Assembly (NCBI GenBank): GCA_947378785.1
Contig: CANCLK010000004.1
Coordinates: 1-64,000, forward strand
Direction: 5' to 3'
Origin: Comamonadaceae bacterium
Lineage (GTDB): Bacteria > Pseudomonadota > Gammaproteobacteria > Burkholderiales > Burkholderiaceae_C
DNA: 64,000 nt
Part shown: piece after piece, positions 52,807 to 61,085 of the stretch
How positions within the stretch are numbered: the stretch's first letter is position 1
Layout of the letters: every line of letters starts with the position of its first letter
Made by a program: the position numbers and the translations under genes
The notes under the pieces: model-generated
The model's input: the letters and a program-made list of their open reading frames with translations, nothing else
What the model was told of the DNA's origin: nothing
Database searches by the model: none

Positions 52807-53687
52807 AACAGTCCAGACTTCAAAAACTTCATCGCGATCGGGAAGCCAATGACGATGAAGGTGACTGGGAAAATAAACATCATCAGCGGACCAATCAGCT
52901 TGACCGGTGCTTCCATCGCTTGCTTCTCTGCCCGCTGAAAACGTTCGCTGCGGCGCTGGTCAGCTTGCGAGCGCAGCGCTGAACCCAGTGATGCGCCCAT
53001 CTTTTCGGCTTGGATCACGGTTCCCACGAAACTCGACACTTCCGGCATCATCAAGCGCGTCTCCATACGGCGCAGGGCATCCGCGCGCGGCAGGCCTGAG
53101 CGCAGGTCACGAACCACCATAAAGAACTCTTGGCGTAAGGGACCGGGTGGCCCTTTTTGCACGACCTGATTCAAGGCACCGGTCAGGTTCAGCCCCGCTT
53201 CGACCGCCATGGTGATGAAGTCCAGGAACATCGGCATGGCTTTTTGCACCAGCTTATAACGACGTTTACGAGCATCTTGTAGCCAAATTGAGGGGTAAAA
53301 ATAACCCAGCAAGGCACCGACCATGAGCATGGTCGGGGATGACTTATTCAACATGCCAGTCACCATGTACATGATGCCGAAAACAAGCACCAATGAAACA
53401 AGCCGAACTGCATAAAACTGCTCAGCGGTCATCATGTGCGCAACGCCACTGTTGTTCAGTTTGGTGTTTGTTTTTTCTAGTTTTTCCAATGAAATGCGCG
53501 ATGTCAGGTGAAAATCGATGAGCCGTACCAAAGGCCACATCAAGCGCAAAGCCGGTGGCAGTTTGTCCATGTACTGACGGTCGTCCTCAGGGACGGCACT
53601 GCTCAAAGTGGAGTAAACATACAAAACGATCAGCGCAATAGCACCGATCATCGCGGCCAAGGTCCAGACAACAGTGGTTGAGTTCAT
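52803..53687 (-). CDS. tadC: Tad pilus inner-membrane platform protein TadC
   Basis: A 294-residue type II secretion F-type protein. It has an N-terminal membrane helix, a pair of central helices (LVSLVLVFGIMYMVTGML, SPTMLMVGALLGYFYPSIW) and a C-terminal helix, with the cytoplasmic helical domain containing MAVEAGLNLTGALNQVVQKG. With TadB it forms the base of the pilus machine. Start overlaps the tadB stop (ATGA). Confidence 0.92.
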   Translation of the reverse strand: MNSTTVVWTLAAMIGAIALIVLYVYSTLSSAVPEDDRQYMDKLPPALRLMWPLVRLIDFHLTSRISLEKLEKTNTKLNNSGVAHMMTAEQFYAVRLVSLVLVFGIMYMVTGMLNKSSPTMLMVGALLGYFYPSIWLQDARKRRYKLVQKAMPMFLDFITMAVEAGLNLTGALNQVVQKGPPGPLRQEFFMVVRDLRSGLPRADALRRMETRLMMPEVSSFVGTVIQAEKMGASLGSALRSQADQRRSERFQRAEKQAMEAPVKLIGPLMMFIFPVTFIVIGFPIAMKFLKSGLF

Positions 53688-54535
53688 ACGTCGATGTTCA
53701 CAATTTTTTGAATGCCGAGGTAGCCAATCGTGATCATGATGCTGACCACCAGCAACACGCCCCAGCCATACAGGGTGTTGTAAAGCGGGGCCATTGCGTC
53801 AGGCTCCATCAAGGTCAAGATGCCCAGCAAAAAGACGGGCAATAACGCCATCACGATGCCTTGTAATTTGCCTTGTGCCGTCAGTGCTTTGATCTTCCCC
53901 TCCATCTCATGCTTACGGCGCAGGGTGACTGAAAGCGACTCCAGAATTTCGGCAAAATTGCCGCCGACTTCACGCGTGATCTTCATGGCCGCCACCAACA
54001 GCACAAAGTCGGGCAAGGGCATGCGCTTTTCCATATTGGACAGCGCACTGTCAAAGTCCACACCCAGTCGCTGCTCGCGCAGCATCAGGTCGAACTCTTG
54101 AGCCAAGGGCGGCTTTTGCTCCTTCACCATCGACTCCAGCGCGACCGATAAACTGGCACCGGCGCGCATGCCCCCTGACACCATCAGCAGCGCATCGGGC
54201 AGTTGTTTTTCAAACAGCTCAATGCGTGACTTTTGCAGGTATTTAACAAGGTAGCGGGGCATGAAGGCGACGACCACGCCAGACACAACCGCTATCAAGG
54301 GATTGTCGAGAACGACAAGCAGCAAGAGCGGAATCACAATCAAGGCCCCCACGCTGTACTTGAACAGCAGCTTGGGGTCGATAAAGATGAACATCGCGGC
54401 CAAGTCTGTCTTGGCTGTTGTCGCGAGTTTGTCCTGTTGGAGGTCCAGCCATGACCGGAGCAACAACATGACCACCAAACCGATGACGGCAGCAGCCGCC
54501 ACCACGACACCAATGAGGAACGTTAATTCAGACAT
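53684..54535 (-). CDS. tadB: Tad pilus inner-membrane platform protein TadB
   Basis: A 283-residue type II secretion F-type protein with an N-terminal helix (FLIGVVVAAAAVIGLVVML), a second pair around 55-95, and the cytoplasmic domain MVSGGMRAGASLSVALESMVK. The ATG at 54535 is used because it gives a TGATG overlap with the tadA stop; the frame could start three bases earlier at a TTG. Confidence 0.92.
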   Translation of the reverse strand: MSELTFLIGVVVAAAAVIGLVVMLLLRSWLDLQQDKLATTAKTDLAAMFIFIDPKLLFKYSVGALIVIPLLLLVVLDNPLIAVVSGVVVAFMPRYLVKYLQKSRIELFEKQLPDALLMVSGGMRAGASLSVALESMVKEQKPPLAQEFDLMLREQRLGVDFDSALSNMEKRMPLPDFVLLVAAMKITREVGGNFAEILESLSVTLRRKHEMEGKIKALTAQGKLQGIVMALLPVFLLGILTLMEPDAMAPLYNTLYGWGVLLVVSIMITIGYLGIQKIVNIDV

Positions 54536-56262
54536 CAAAGGCTTTTCGGCGGTTGGAAGATGGACAAGTCAACGGGGATACCGCGCCGGGCCAAGTCTTG
54601 GCAAAAGTCGGGGATGTTACCGGTGGCGACGAACTTACCTTTGATCTTGCCGTTCTCGTCGTAGCCGTCCTGCTTGAACAAAAAGATGTCTTGCAACTGC
54701 ACGATATCGCCTTCCATGCCGGTCACCTCTGTGATGTGCGTGATCTTGCGGCTGCCGTCTGGAAAGCGGCTTTGCTGAACAATCATGTGAACCGCCGAGG
54801 CAATTTGTTCGCGAATCGCGCGCAAGGGCAAGTCAAGACCCGACATCAGGGTCATCACTTCAAGCCTAGCGATACAGTCACGCGGCGTGTTGGCATGGGC
54901 GGTGGTCATGGAGCCATCGTGGCCAGTGTTCATGGCCTGCAACATGTCCAGCGCTTCACCACCACGGCACTCACCGACCACAATCCGGTCAGGCCGCATA
55001 CGCAAGCAATTTTTGACCAAGTCACGAATCGTGATGGCGCCTTTGCCTTCAGAATTTGGTGGACGTGATTCAAGTGAAATCAAATGCGGCTTGGCCAACT
55101 GCAGTTCGGCCGCATCTTCGACGGTGACGATGCGTTCATCGTCTGGAATGTAGTTCGACATCACGTTCAGCAAGGTCGTTTTACCCGAACCCGTGCCGCC
55201 CGAGATGACGATGTTGGCGGCTTGGTCAACGGCAATTTCCAAAAACTTCATCATGTCTTTGGTGACTGAGCCGTAATTGATCATGTCCGTGTCGACCAGT
55301 TTGGACTTTGAAAATTTACGGATGGTGATGTTGCAGCCTTTGAGGGCCAGCGGTGGGATCACAGCGTTGACACGTGAGCCGTCTTTCAAGCGGGCGTCCA
55401 CCATCGGCGAGCTTTCGTCAATGCGGCGTCCGATGGGGGCCACGATTCGCTCAATCGCGCCGAGTACCGCTTGGTCTGTACTGAAGGCAATATCCGCCTT
55501 GGTCAATTTACCTTTGCGTTCGACGTAGATTTCATCGAAGCGGTTGACCATGATCTCGCTGATGTCCGGATCCGCCAACAAGTCTTCCAGCGGACCCAGA
55601 CCAATCACTTCGTTCAGCAATTCTCTGGCCAGCCGAGCACCATCAATGTCTGGTGGCAGACTGGTGTCACTGGCCAAAATTTCTGCAATCATGGTTTGCG
55701 TGTTCAACCGCAAATCGTCTTCGCTCATGCTCCGCACGTCGACCCGTCGCAAATCCATCTGACTGATCAGCTTGCCATGCAGCGTGAGGCGCGCTGCGTT
55801 CATACGCTCAGTCAGGCCAGGCGTGGCGGGCGCCACGACTTTCTGGACCGGTGGCTGCTGGACGATCGGTTCAGGTGTCGCGACAAAACTGGCCGCAACG
55901 GCTGCAGGCGAGGGCAGGGGAGTCGTTGCAGTCGGTGTGGTTGGTGTCGCCACTGCATGAACAGGCGCGGCGTCGACGATCACGTTCACGTAGTTGTCAC
56001 CAATCCGGATCACGTCTTCAGTGCGCAGCGGTCCGTATTCTTTGTCGATGGCTTTGCCGTTGACTTCAGTGGCACCCATGGCCCCATGGTCTTCGACAAA
56101 AAAACCGGACGCTCGTTTGTGAATCGTTGCGTGGCGTTTACCCACGGTCCAGCCGCGCAACACGATCAGGTTGTCGTCGGCTTTGCCGATGGTGAGAGAG
56201 TCGATCTCGCAATTGACCCGCGTAGGCTGACTTTTTGCAGATCTGTATTCAACACTGAACAT
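54535..56262 (-). CDS. tadA: FHA-domain fused Tad secretion ATPase TadA (CpaF)
   Basis: A 575-residue ATPase for Tad pilus assembly. The core has Walker A ISGGTGSGKTTLL (about 350-362), an Asp box in VTVEDAAELQL, Walker B region DRIVVGECRGGEALDML and a His box GHDGSMTTAHANTPRD. The extra N-terminal 95 residues form a forkhead-associated domain (SLTIGKADDNLIVLRGW, then KRHATIHKRASGFFVED with the Arg and His of phosphothreonine sites), followed by a Pro/Ala/Thr-rich linker (about 98-140). The FHA domain suggests control by Ser/Thr phosphorylation or protein docking. No TadZ/CpaE gene is seen in the window. Confidence 0.93.
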   Translation of the reverse strand: MFSVEYRSAKSQPTRVNCEIDSLTIGKADDNLIVLRGWTVGKRHATIHKRASGFFVEDHGAMGATEVNGKAIDKEYGPLRTEDVIRIGDNYVNVIVDAAPVHAVATPTTPTATTPLPSPAAVAASFVATPEPIVQQPPVQKVVAPATPGLTERMNAARLTLHGKLISQMDLRRVDVRSMSEDDLRLNTQTMIAEILASDTSLPPDIDGARLARELLNEVIGLGPLEDLLADPDISEIMVNRFDEIYVERKGKLTKADIAFSTDQAVLGAIERIVAPIGRRIDESSPMVDARLKDGSRVNAVIPPLALKGCNITIRKFSKSKLVDTDMINYGSVTKDMMKFLEIAVDQAANIVISGGTGSGKTTLLNVMSNYIPDDERIVTVEDAAELQLAKPHLISLESRPPNSEGKGAITIRDLVKNCLRMRPDRIVVGECRGGEALDMLQAMNTGHDGSMTTAHANTPRDCIARLEVMTLMSGLDLPLRAIREQIASAVHMIVQQSRFPDGSRKITHITEVTGMEGDIVQLQDIFLFKQDGYDENGKIKGKFVATGNIPDFCQDLARRGIPVDLSIFQPPKSL

Positions 56263-56296
56263 GGTTTCCCCTGTTAACCCAAAAATCCATCAACCC

Positions 56297-57604
56297 TCAG
56301 TTGAGGATGCCTACAGCGCTTGACTGTGCCTTGAACTTTTCTTGGATGTCTTTGGCCTTGTCCAAACGCTCTTGGTTCAGAGGTGAAGACGGATCTATCA
56401 CGGTCGGGGTGACGAAGATCACCAGATCGGTACGGCCACTGCGAAAGTTCGTTGACCGAAACAACGCTCCAAGGATCGGTAAGTCGCCCAGGCCCGCGAG
56501 TTTCGAGATGTCTTTCTGCAGGTCGGTGTTGACCAAGCCCGACAGCACAATCGTTTGCCCTGATTGAACGTTGAATTCGGAATCGGTTTTTCGCGTTAGA
56601 AAGCCCGGGTTGCCACCCACGGCGACGGAGTTGTCAACGTTGCTGACTTCTGTTTTGAGCAGGGTGCTGACGTTGTTCTTCTCGTCAGCCACCGGTTCAA
56701 TGATCAGCTTGATACCGTAGTCCTTGAAGGTGACGGTGGCGGGTGCCGCCGCGCTGGCTGGCGAGATGATCGGGATTTGTCCGCCTGCCAAAAATTCCGC
56801 TTTGCCGCCGCTGCGCGCGCTCAGTTCTGGCGTCGCCAGCACATAGGCATCGCCGTTGTTGACTGCCAGATTGATCATCGACGTGATGGCCGATGTCATG
56901 CCGATGAACGGACGCCAGCCGGCACCGCCAATGGGAATGGCTCCAGCGTCGGTAGGAAACCCAGCAGGCGCTGTGGAAGGAATCCTGAAATTGGGGTTGG
57001 TGTTCCAGTTGCCCGCAATCCCAGCTGCAGGGCCGGCAATGCTTTTGTCCCAAGAGATGCCGATGTTCTCGCCGAGTGATTTTTTCATTTCCACAATCTG
57101 CACTTTCATGTAGACCATGCGCCGCATCGTGACTTCTTCCTCACGCACCGCGTTGTGGGTTTGTGGAAACAATTTTGCAATCGCGTCGATGCGTGACAGG
57201 TTGGCCTTGCTGGCGGTACCCGTCAGCAGCACCATGTCGCCAATTCGCTCCACCTTGATGCCTGGCATTGCGCTCAGCATCTCACCAAGGCGCTTGGTCG
57301 TGACATCCGGATCAGTGGCCAGCACGCTGACGGCGTAGTTCAGCTGATTGCCATCAGCCGTCCACAGCCGCAGGCTGGTGTTGCCAGCGGTTTCGGCCAG
57401 CACCACCATCTCGGTTTCGAGGACATTGCTGGTGATGATTTTTCCGTTGCCGACAGCAACCCGAACGACCTTGCTAGGCAATGGAATAGTTTTGATTTGC
57501 CCCACCACCAATTGCAGTGAAGACACCTCATCTGCCGCAGCGGCAGGCAATGCACAAGCCAGTCCGGCCAGCAAGGGAAAAAGGAAGGAGAGTCTGGAAA
57601 ACAT
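56297..57604 (-). CDS. Tad secretin RcpA/CpaC
   Basis: Outer-membrane secretin of about 435 residues. Signal peptide FSRLSFLFPLLAGLACALPAAAA. An N-terminal BON/secretin-N part (about 30-170, with LVVGQIKTIPLPSKVVRVAVG) is followed by the C-terminal secretin channel, which ends GDLPILGALFRSTNFRSGRTDLVIFVTP. Start at 57604 fits AAGGA nine bases upstream and puts the signal peptide at the N-terminus; an in-frame ATG at 57637 overlaps the cpaB stop. Confidence 0.92.
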   Translation of the reverse strand: MFSRLSFLFPLLAGLACALPAAAADEVSSLQLVVGQIKTIPLPSKVVRVAVGNGKIITSNVLETEMVVLAETAGNTSLRLWTADGNQLNYAVSVLATDPDVTTKRLGEMLSAMPGIKVERIGDMVLLTGTASKANLSRIDAIAKLFPQTHNAVREEEVTMRRMVYMKVQIVEMKKSLGENIGISWDKSIAGPAAGIAGNWNTNPNFRIPSTAPAGFPTDAGAIPIGGAGWRPFIGMTSAITSMINLAVNNGDAYVLATPELSARSGGKAEFLAGGQIPIISPASAAAPATVTFKDYGIKLIIEPVADEKNNVSTLLKTEVSNVDNSVAVGGNPGFLTRKTDSEFNVQSGQTIVLSGLVNTDLQKDISKLAGLGDLPILGALFRSTNFRSGRTDLVIFVTPTVIDPSSPLNQERLDKAKDIQEKFKAQSSAVGILN

Positions 57605-57633
57605 CGCTATGTGTCCTTGTGTGTTGATTTGAC

Positions 57634-58674
57634 TCATGGCCGTTGCTGACCATTGACGGCGCCAGCCGATGGCGGCATGAAGCCTGCCAGTCCGGGTGGG
57701 TAGGCCGCTTGTGCGGCATCGGCCCCGGTAGGGGGCCGGCGGTCACCCGCTGAAGGCGGAAAGAGCGATGGAATGTTGATGTTGACTGCGCCAGCAGCGC
57801 CCTTGCCGCCGATGATGTATTCGACCGCACTGATTTTGGGCGTGTTACTCGCTTTGACCGCATTCACACCGCTGTTGAGCATCGACTTGGTGTTGATGTC
57901 CGCCAATGACACCGTGGCGCTGTCATCGTTGCCACGCAACACAGCCCGGATTTTTCCGACCTGCTGGGCCAACGCAATGCGGGCTGCGTTTTGCGGTGTG
58001 ACCTCAAACGTGAAGTTCGAGTAGCGCTGTGCATTGCCGCCGGAACCGCCATAGTCACCCTGGCTCATAGGCCCGCCTTTGTTACCACCGCTAGGCGCAA
58101 CACTTTGACCGGTGGCCAAGACCTTGACCCTTTGCAACACCAGCACCACCCGATGACCGCCATCGACATCATTTTTGTCAGGCACGATCAGCATCAGGTC
58201 GACCATGTTGCCGGGCTTGACCATTTGCGCCATGGAATTGATCTCATCCACGTCGATGGTGATGGCACGCAAACCTTCCTCCAGACCGTCGGCAAATCCT
58301 TTGGCTTTTTCGGTCACGTCGCCCATTCGCAAAGGCCAGCCAGCCTGAATCGGCCGTGTGGACTTAACGCCTTCGATGCGTTCAAAGTCTCTGACCAGCA
58401 CCATTTCTTCGGTCACCAGGTCCGCCAGAATCTCACGCTTGGTGAGGTTTTGCGTTCCCAGCACCATGCCTCTGGGGATGTCCATCCCCGCGGCAACAAC
58501 TTCAGCTGTTGGGCCGCCGCTGGCGCGCTTCTTAGCTTCTACCTCCAAGGTTTGCTCGCGCCCCTTGAGGTATTTGGACATCAGCATGGCTGCGGCTAGG
58601 CCCAGCACCACAGCGAGTGCGACCAGAAGCCACATGCGGTTGATATTTCTGAATAAAGTGATTAGTTTTCGCAT
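57634..58674 (-). CDS. Flp pilus assembly protein CpaB/RcpC
   Basis: A 346-residue periplasmic protein anchored by one N-terminal helix (MWLLVALAVVLGLAAAMLM). The SAF-type domain follows (about 55-120, DIPRGMVLGTQNLTKREI through PIQAGWPLRMGDV), then a second conserved domain with AITIDVDEINSMAQMVKPGNMVDLM. The Pro/Gly-rich C-terminus is extended. It works next to the secretin in Tad pilus export. Confidence 0.92.
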   Translation of the reverse strand: MRKLITLFRNINRMWLLVALAVVLGLAAAMLMSKYLKGREQTLEVEAKKRASGGPTAEVVAAGMDIPRGMVLGTQNLTKREILADLVTEEMVLVRDFERIEGVKSTRPIQAGWPLRMGDVTEKAKGFADGLEEGLRAITIDVDEINSMAQMVKPGNMVDLMLIVPDKNDVDGGHRVVLVLQRVKVLATGQSVAPSGGNKGGPMSQGDYGGSGGNAQRYSNFTFEVTPQNAARIALAQQVGKIRAVLRGNDDSATVSLADINTKSMLNSGVNAVKASNTPKISAVEYIIGGKGAAGAVNINIPSLFPPSAGDRRPPTGADAAQAAYPPGLAGFMPPSAGAVNGQQRP

Positions 58675-58741
58675 GGTTAAAAAGACTCTCTGGTCAGTGA
58701 AGGCGGAATAAATTCAGGTGTCGTCATTCGCGGGTGTCCCT

Positions 58742-58972
58742 TCAAAAAGGCGTGATCGTGGTGGAGTAAGAAAGCGCATAAGCAAAAGCGTTGTAGTAAG
58801 TCTTGATGGCGTTGGCCAGTTGCACCACGGCCACGTTGCCGCTGTCGTCGGGCACCAGCAACACAATGGCGGCAAAGGCACTGACCGTCATGTACTCAAC
58901 GCTGGACTGACCGCGTTGCCACAGATGTTTGGGGGGGCGCTTGAAAGGCATGTTGGTCCCTGCGTCGCTCAT
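58742..58972 (-). CDS. Small prepilin-like protein of the Tad locus
   Basis: A 76-residue protein with a basic N-terminus (MPFKRPPKHLWQRG) and the sequence RGQSSVEYMTVSAFAAIVLLV. This fits the class IVb prepilin cleavage motif G|xxxxEY followed by a helix, but the helix is short and ends at PDDSG. It could be a minor pilin. It starts in the stop of the upstream exported protein (ATGA). Not a named family that I recognise. Confidence 0.65.
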   Translation of the reverse strand: MSDAGTNMPFKRPPKHLWQRGQSSVEYMTVSAFAAIVLLVPDDSGNVAVVQLANAIKTYYNAFAYALSYSTTITPF

Positions 58973-59682
58973 GGTTTGTCGACCAGATTGACCAGCACGC
59001 TGCTGCCGCCTTCGGTGCGCGAGATGACCATGCTGGTTTCGTTGAAGCCGCGCTTGAAGGTGATGGCGTAGCCATTGCCACTGCCACCTTTGAATTGAAC
59101 CAAGTGGTCACTGATGATGTTCCAGCCGTCGCCACCAATCACCCGGCGGTAAAAGTCGGCGTTGGCGTTGGTGGAAAACTGGTTCATCAGCATGATGGTG
59201 CGAGCCTCTTTACCGGGGTCGCGGTGCGTCATGTCAGCAGCCACCAAGCTGCCCGACATCATCGGGAAATCTTTGCCCAAAACACGTGGCTGGTTGTTGT
59301 CCTGAATTTGGCTCACCGCCAGCAAACCTTGGGAACCGCCATTGCCATGGCTGCGAACCTGCACGGTGTAAAAGCAGAGGTCTCGCATCTTGGCGATCAC
59401 CCGATAACCGCCGATTGAATATTCGATGGCGTCTTGCGGGCTTTGTGCCGAGGCTTTCCATTCCTTCCGGTAGCGCGCCAGAATGCTTTGGGCGCTGTCC
59501 TTGCTGTCAAAGCGCCTGATCTGCATCGGCGTACCGTTGTGCACCACATCGGGCGCGACCCAGGTGAGCTTCAGGTCGGGCAACGCAAACGGCGCGCAGT
59601 CTGGCTTTTTCGGCTCAGCGGCAAATGCCGACAGCACGCTCAAGGCTAAACCAACTGTCAGCAGTAACGACTTAGATGCCAT
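58969..59682 (-). CDS. Exported hypothetical protein of the Tad locus
   Basis: A 237-residue protein with a signal peptide (SLLLTVGLALSVLSAFAAE) and a mature part with FDSKDSAQSILARYRKEWKA and SIGGYRVIAKMRDLCFYTVQV. The layout resembles small periplasmic accessory proteins for pilus or secretion. Two cysteines (in PDCAPF and LCFY) could form a disulfide. It starts 11 bases inside the end of the TadE-like gene. Function not known. Confidence 0.65.
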   Translation of the reverse strand: MASKSLLLTVGLALSVLSAFAAEPKKPDCAPFALPDLKLTWVAPDVVHNGTPMQIRRFDSKDSAQSILARYRKEWKASAQSPQDAIEYSIGGYRVIAKMRDLCFYTVQVRSHGNGGSQGLLAVSQIQDNNQPRVLGKDFPMMSGSLVAADMTHRDPGKEARTIMLMNQFSTNANADFYRRVIGGDGWNIISDHLVQFKGGSGNGYAITFKRGFNETSMVISRTEGGSSVLVNLVDKP

Positions 59683-61078
59683 TTTTCTGCCTTTGCAAGT
59701 CATTGATTTGTGCTTGATACGCCGCGATGTCGTTCAGTGCCGAGTTGCGCTGCGCCATAAAGACGGGGTCATTGCCCAGGCTTGGATTGGCTGCCAACTG
59801 CTCGTCAGATTTGGTTTTGGCCAGTTGCAGATCAGGGTCGTTGAGTTTGGCTTGCAGATCGGCAATTTGCTGGTCCAGACCGGCGTGGCAAGCCACACTG
59901 GCATCAGCCTTCGGTGTGTAGCTGGTGCCCCAGCCGCCGGGAGGCATTTTGACGGTGCAGACATTGCGCGTTTTGTGTTCCCAGCAACCTAAGAAACCAG
60001 CGTCGATAGAGCAATAGGTTTCGTCGTGGCATTCTTTGTAGTTCGCATCGAACTCAGTTTGTTTGTCAGCCTTGCAGCTATTGATCGAGTTTTGCGTTTT
60101 CACGATCGCGGCATTCAACGCATTGACTTTGGTTTGGATGCGATTGGTCAGCGTGTCTGCTTCGGCTTTTTGCTTAGCGGCTTCTTCATCGCGCCGCTGT
60201 GTCGCGGTTTTCTTAGGTGCCGGTGCCGCTGCTGGGACTGCGGTTAAGCGATCTGGTGGCACATAGTCTGGCAATATCTCGCCACCCAGCTTGAGGCTGC
60301 TTGGTTTCAGTTCTTCGACAAAGGTGCCAATCACTGTTTGAACAATATCCATGACTTCTTTGACCGGGCTTCGCTGCGCTAGGCTGAGGACGGCCAGTCC
60401 TTCTGTCTGTGCCTTGACGAAGTCGGGTCCGTTGGCACTCCAGCCATTGGCCACCAGCACCTGGCTCATGACAAAGTTGGGGGCCGTGAAGCCGGATGAC
60501 CCCGACCCAGTCGCTAAAGTGATGGCCGAGGTGTTGGCCGTGTTCAAGTTCACCGTGGAGGTGTAGAGGCTTTTCATGTCCAACTTGAATTTGGTGCCCA
60601 GCACCGAGTCGATCACGTTGACGATTTTTTGAACGCCACTTAAAAAAACGTCCATCGTGCCAGGGGTCTGTCCGCCTTGCCCTGCCCCTGCTGAATAGGT
60701 CGACAGCATGGAAGTACCCGCATGGTCGTGCCACAGCTGTTTACCGCCCACGGCACCAGTCTGGTTTTGGTCGGTGCTGCGCAGGGGCGCGGTAGGTGCA
60801 TCTGAAAAAAAACGTTGTTGGACTTCACTTTGAATCTGCGCGTCTGATTTTTGACCGACCGCCCATTCCGAACTGCCGTACCAAGCCGTTCGTTCCCAGG
60901 CGGCGTAGCGTGCCGCTTGAATCGTGGTCGCCTTCATGTCCATGAATTTCCCCAACAAGGGGATCATCAAAAACAGCGGAATCAAGACAAAGGCCGCCGC
61001 GATGGTGAACTCCGCCAGCGCCTGGCCACGCTGGTGCTGGCGAGGTGCTCTTGAGGCGGTGAAATGGCGTGCGCTCAT
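59672..61078 (-). CDS. TadE-like pilus assembly protein
   Basis: A 468-residue protein with an N-terminal basic part and RGQALAEFTIAAAFVLIPLFL, which is the TadE-type G|xxxxEF prepilin motif plus helix. A long extracytoplasmic part follows, with a coiled-coil-like Lys/Ala/Glu stretch (about 285-330: KKTATQRRDEEAAKQKAEAD) and a cysteine-rich region (CKADKQTEFDANYKECHD and CSIDAGFLGC). At 468 residues it is longer than a minimal TadE. Confidence 0.78.
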   Translation of the reverse strand: MSARHFTASRAPRQHQRGQALAEFTIAAAFVLIPLFLMIPLLGKFMDMKATTIQAARYAAWERTAWYGSSEWAVGQKSDAQIQSEVQQRFFSDAPTAPLRSTDQNQTGAVGGKQLWHDHAGTSMLSTYSAGAGQGGQTPGTMDVFLSGVQKIVNVIDSVLGTKFKLDMKSLYTSTVNLNTANTSAITLATGSGSSGFTAPNFVMSQVLVANGWSANGPDFVKAQTEGLAVLSLAQRSPVKEVMDIVQTVIGTFVEELKPSSLKLGGEILPDYVPPDRLTAVPAAAPAPKKTATQRRDEEAAKQKAEADTLTNRIQTKVNALNAAIVKTQNSINSCKADKQTEFDANYKECHDETYCSIDAGFLGCWEHKTRNVCTVKMPPGGWGTSYTPKADASVACHAGLDQQIADLQAKLNDPDLQLAKTKSDEQLAANPSLGNDPVFMAQRNSALNDIAAYQAQINDLQRQKNGI

Positions 61079-61085
61079 ACCCGAC

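Noticed and set aside
55471..56277. 268-codon plus-strand frame across tadA
   Set aside because: It is antisense to the FHA and ATPase motifs of tadA and has no recognisable feature.
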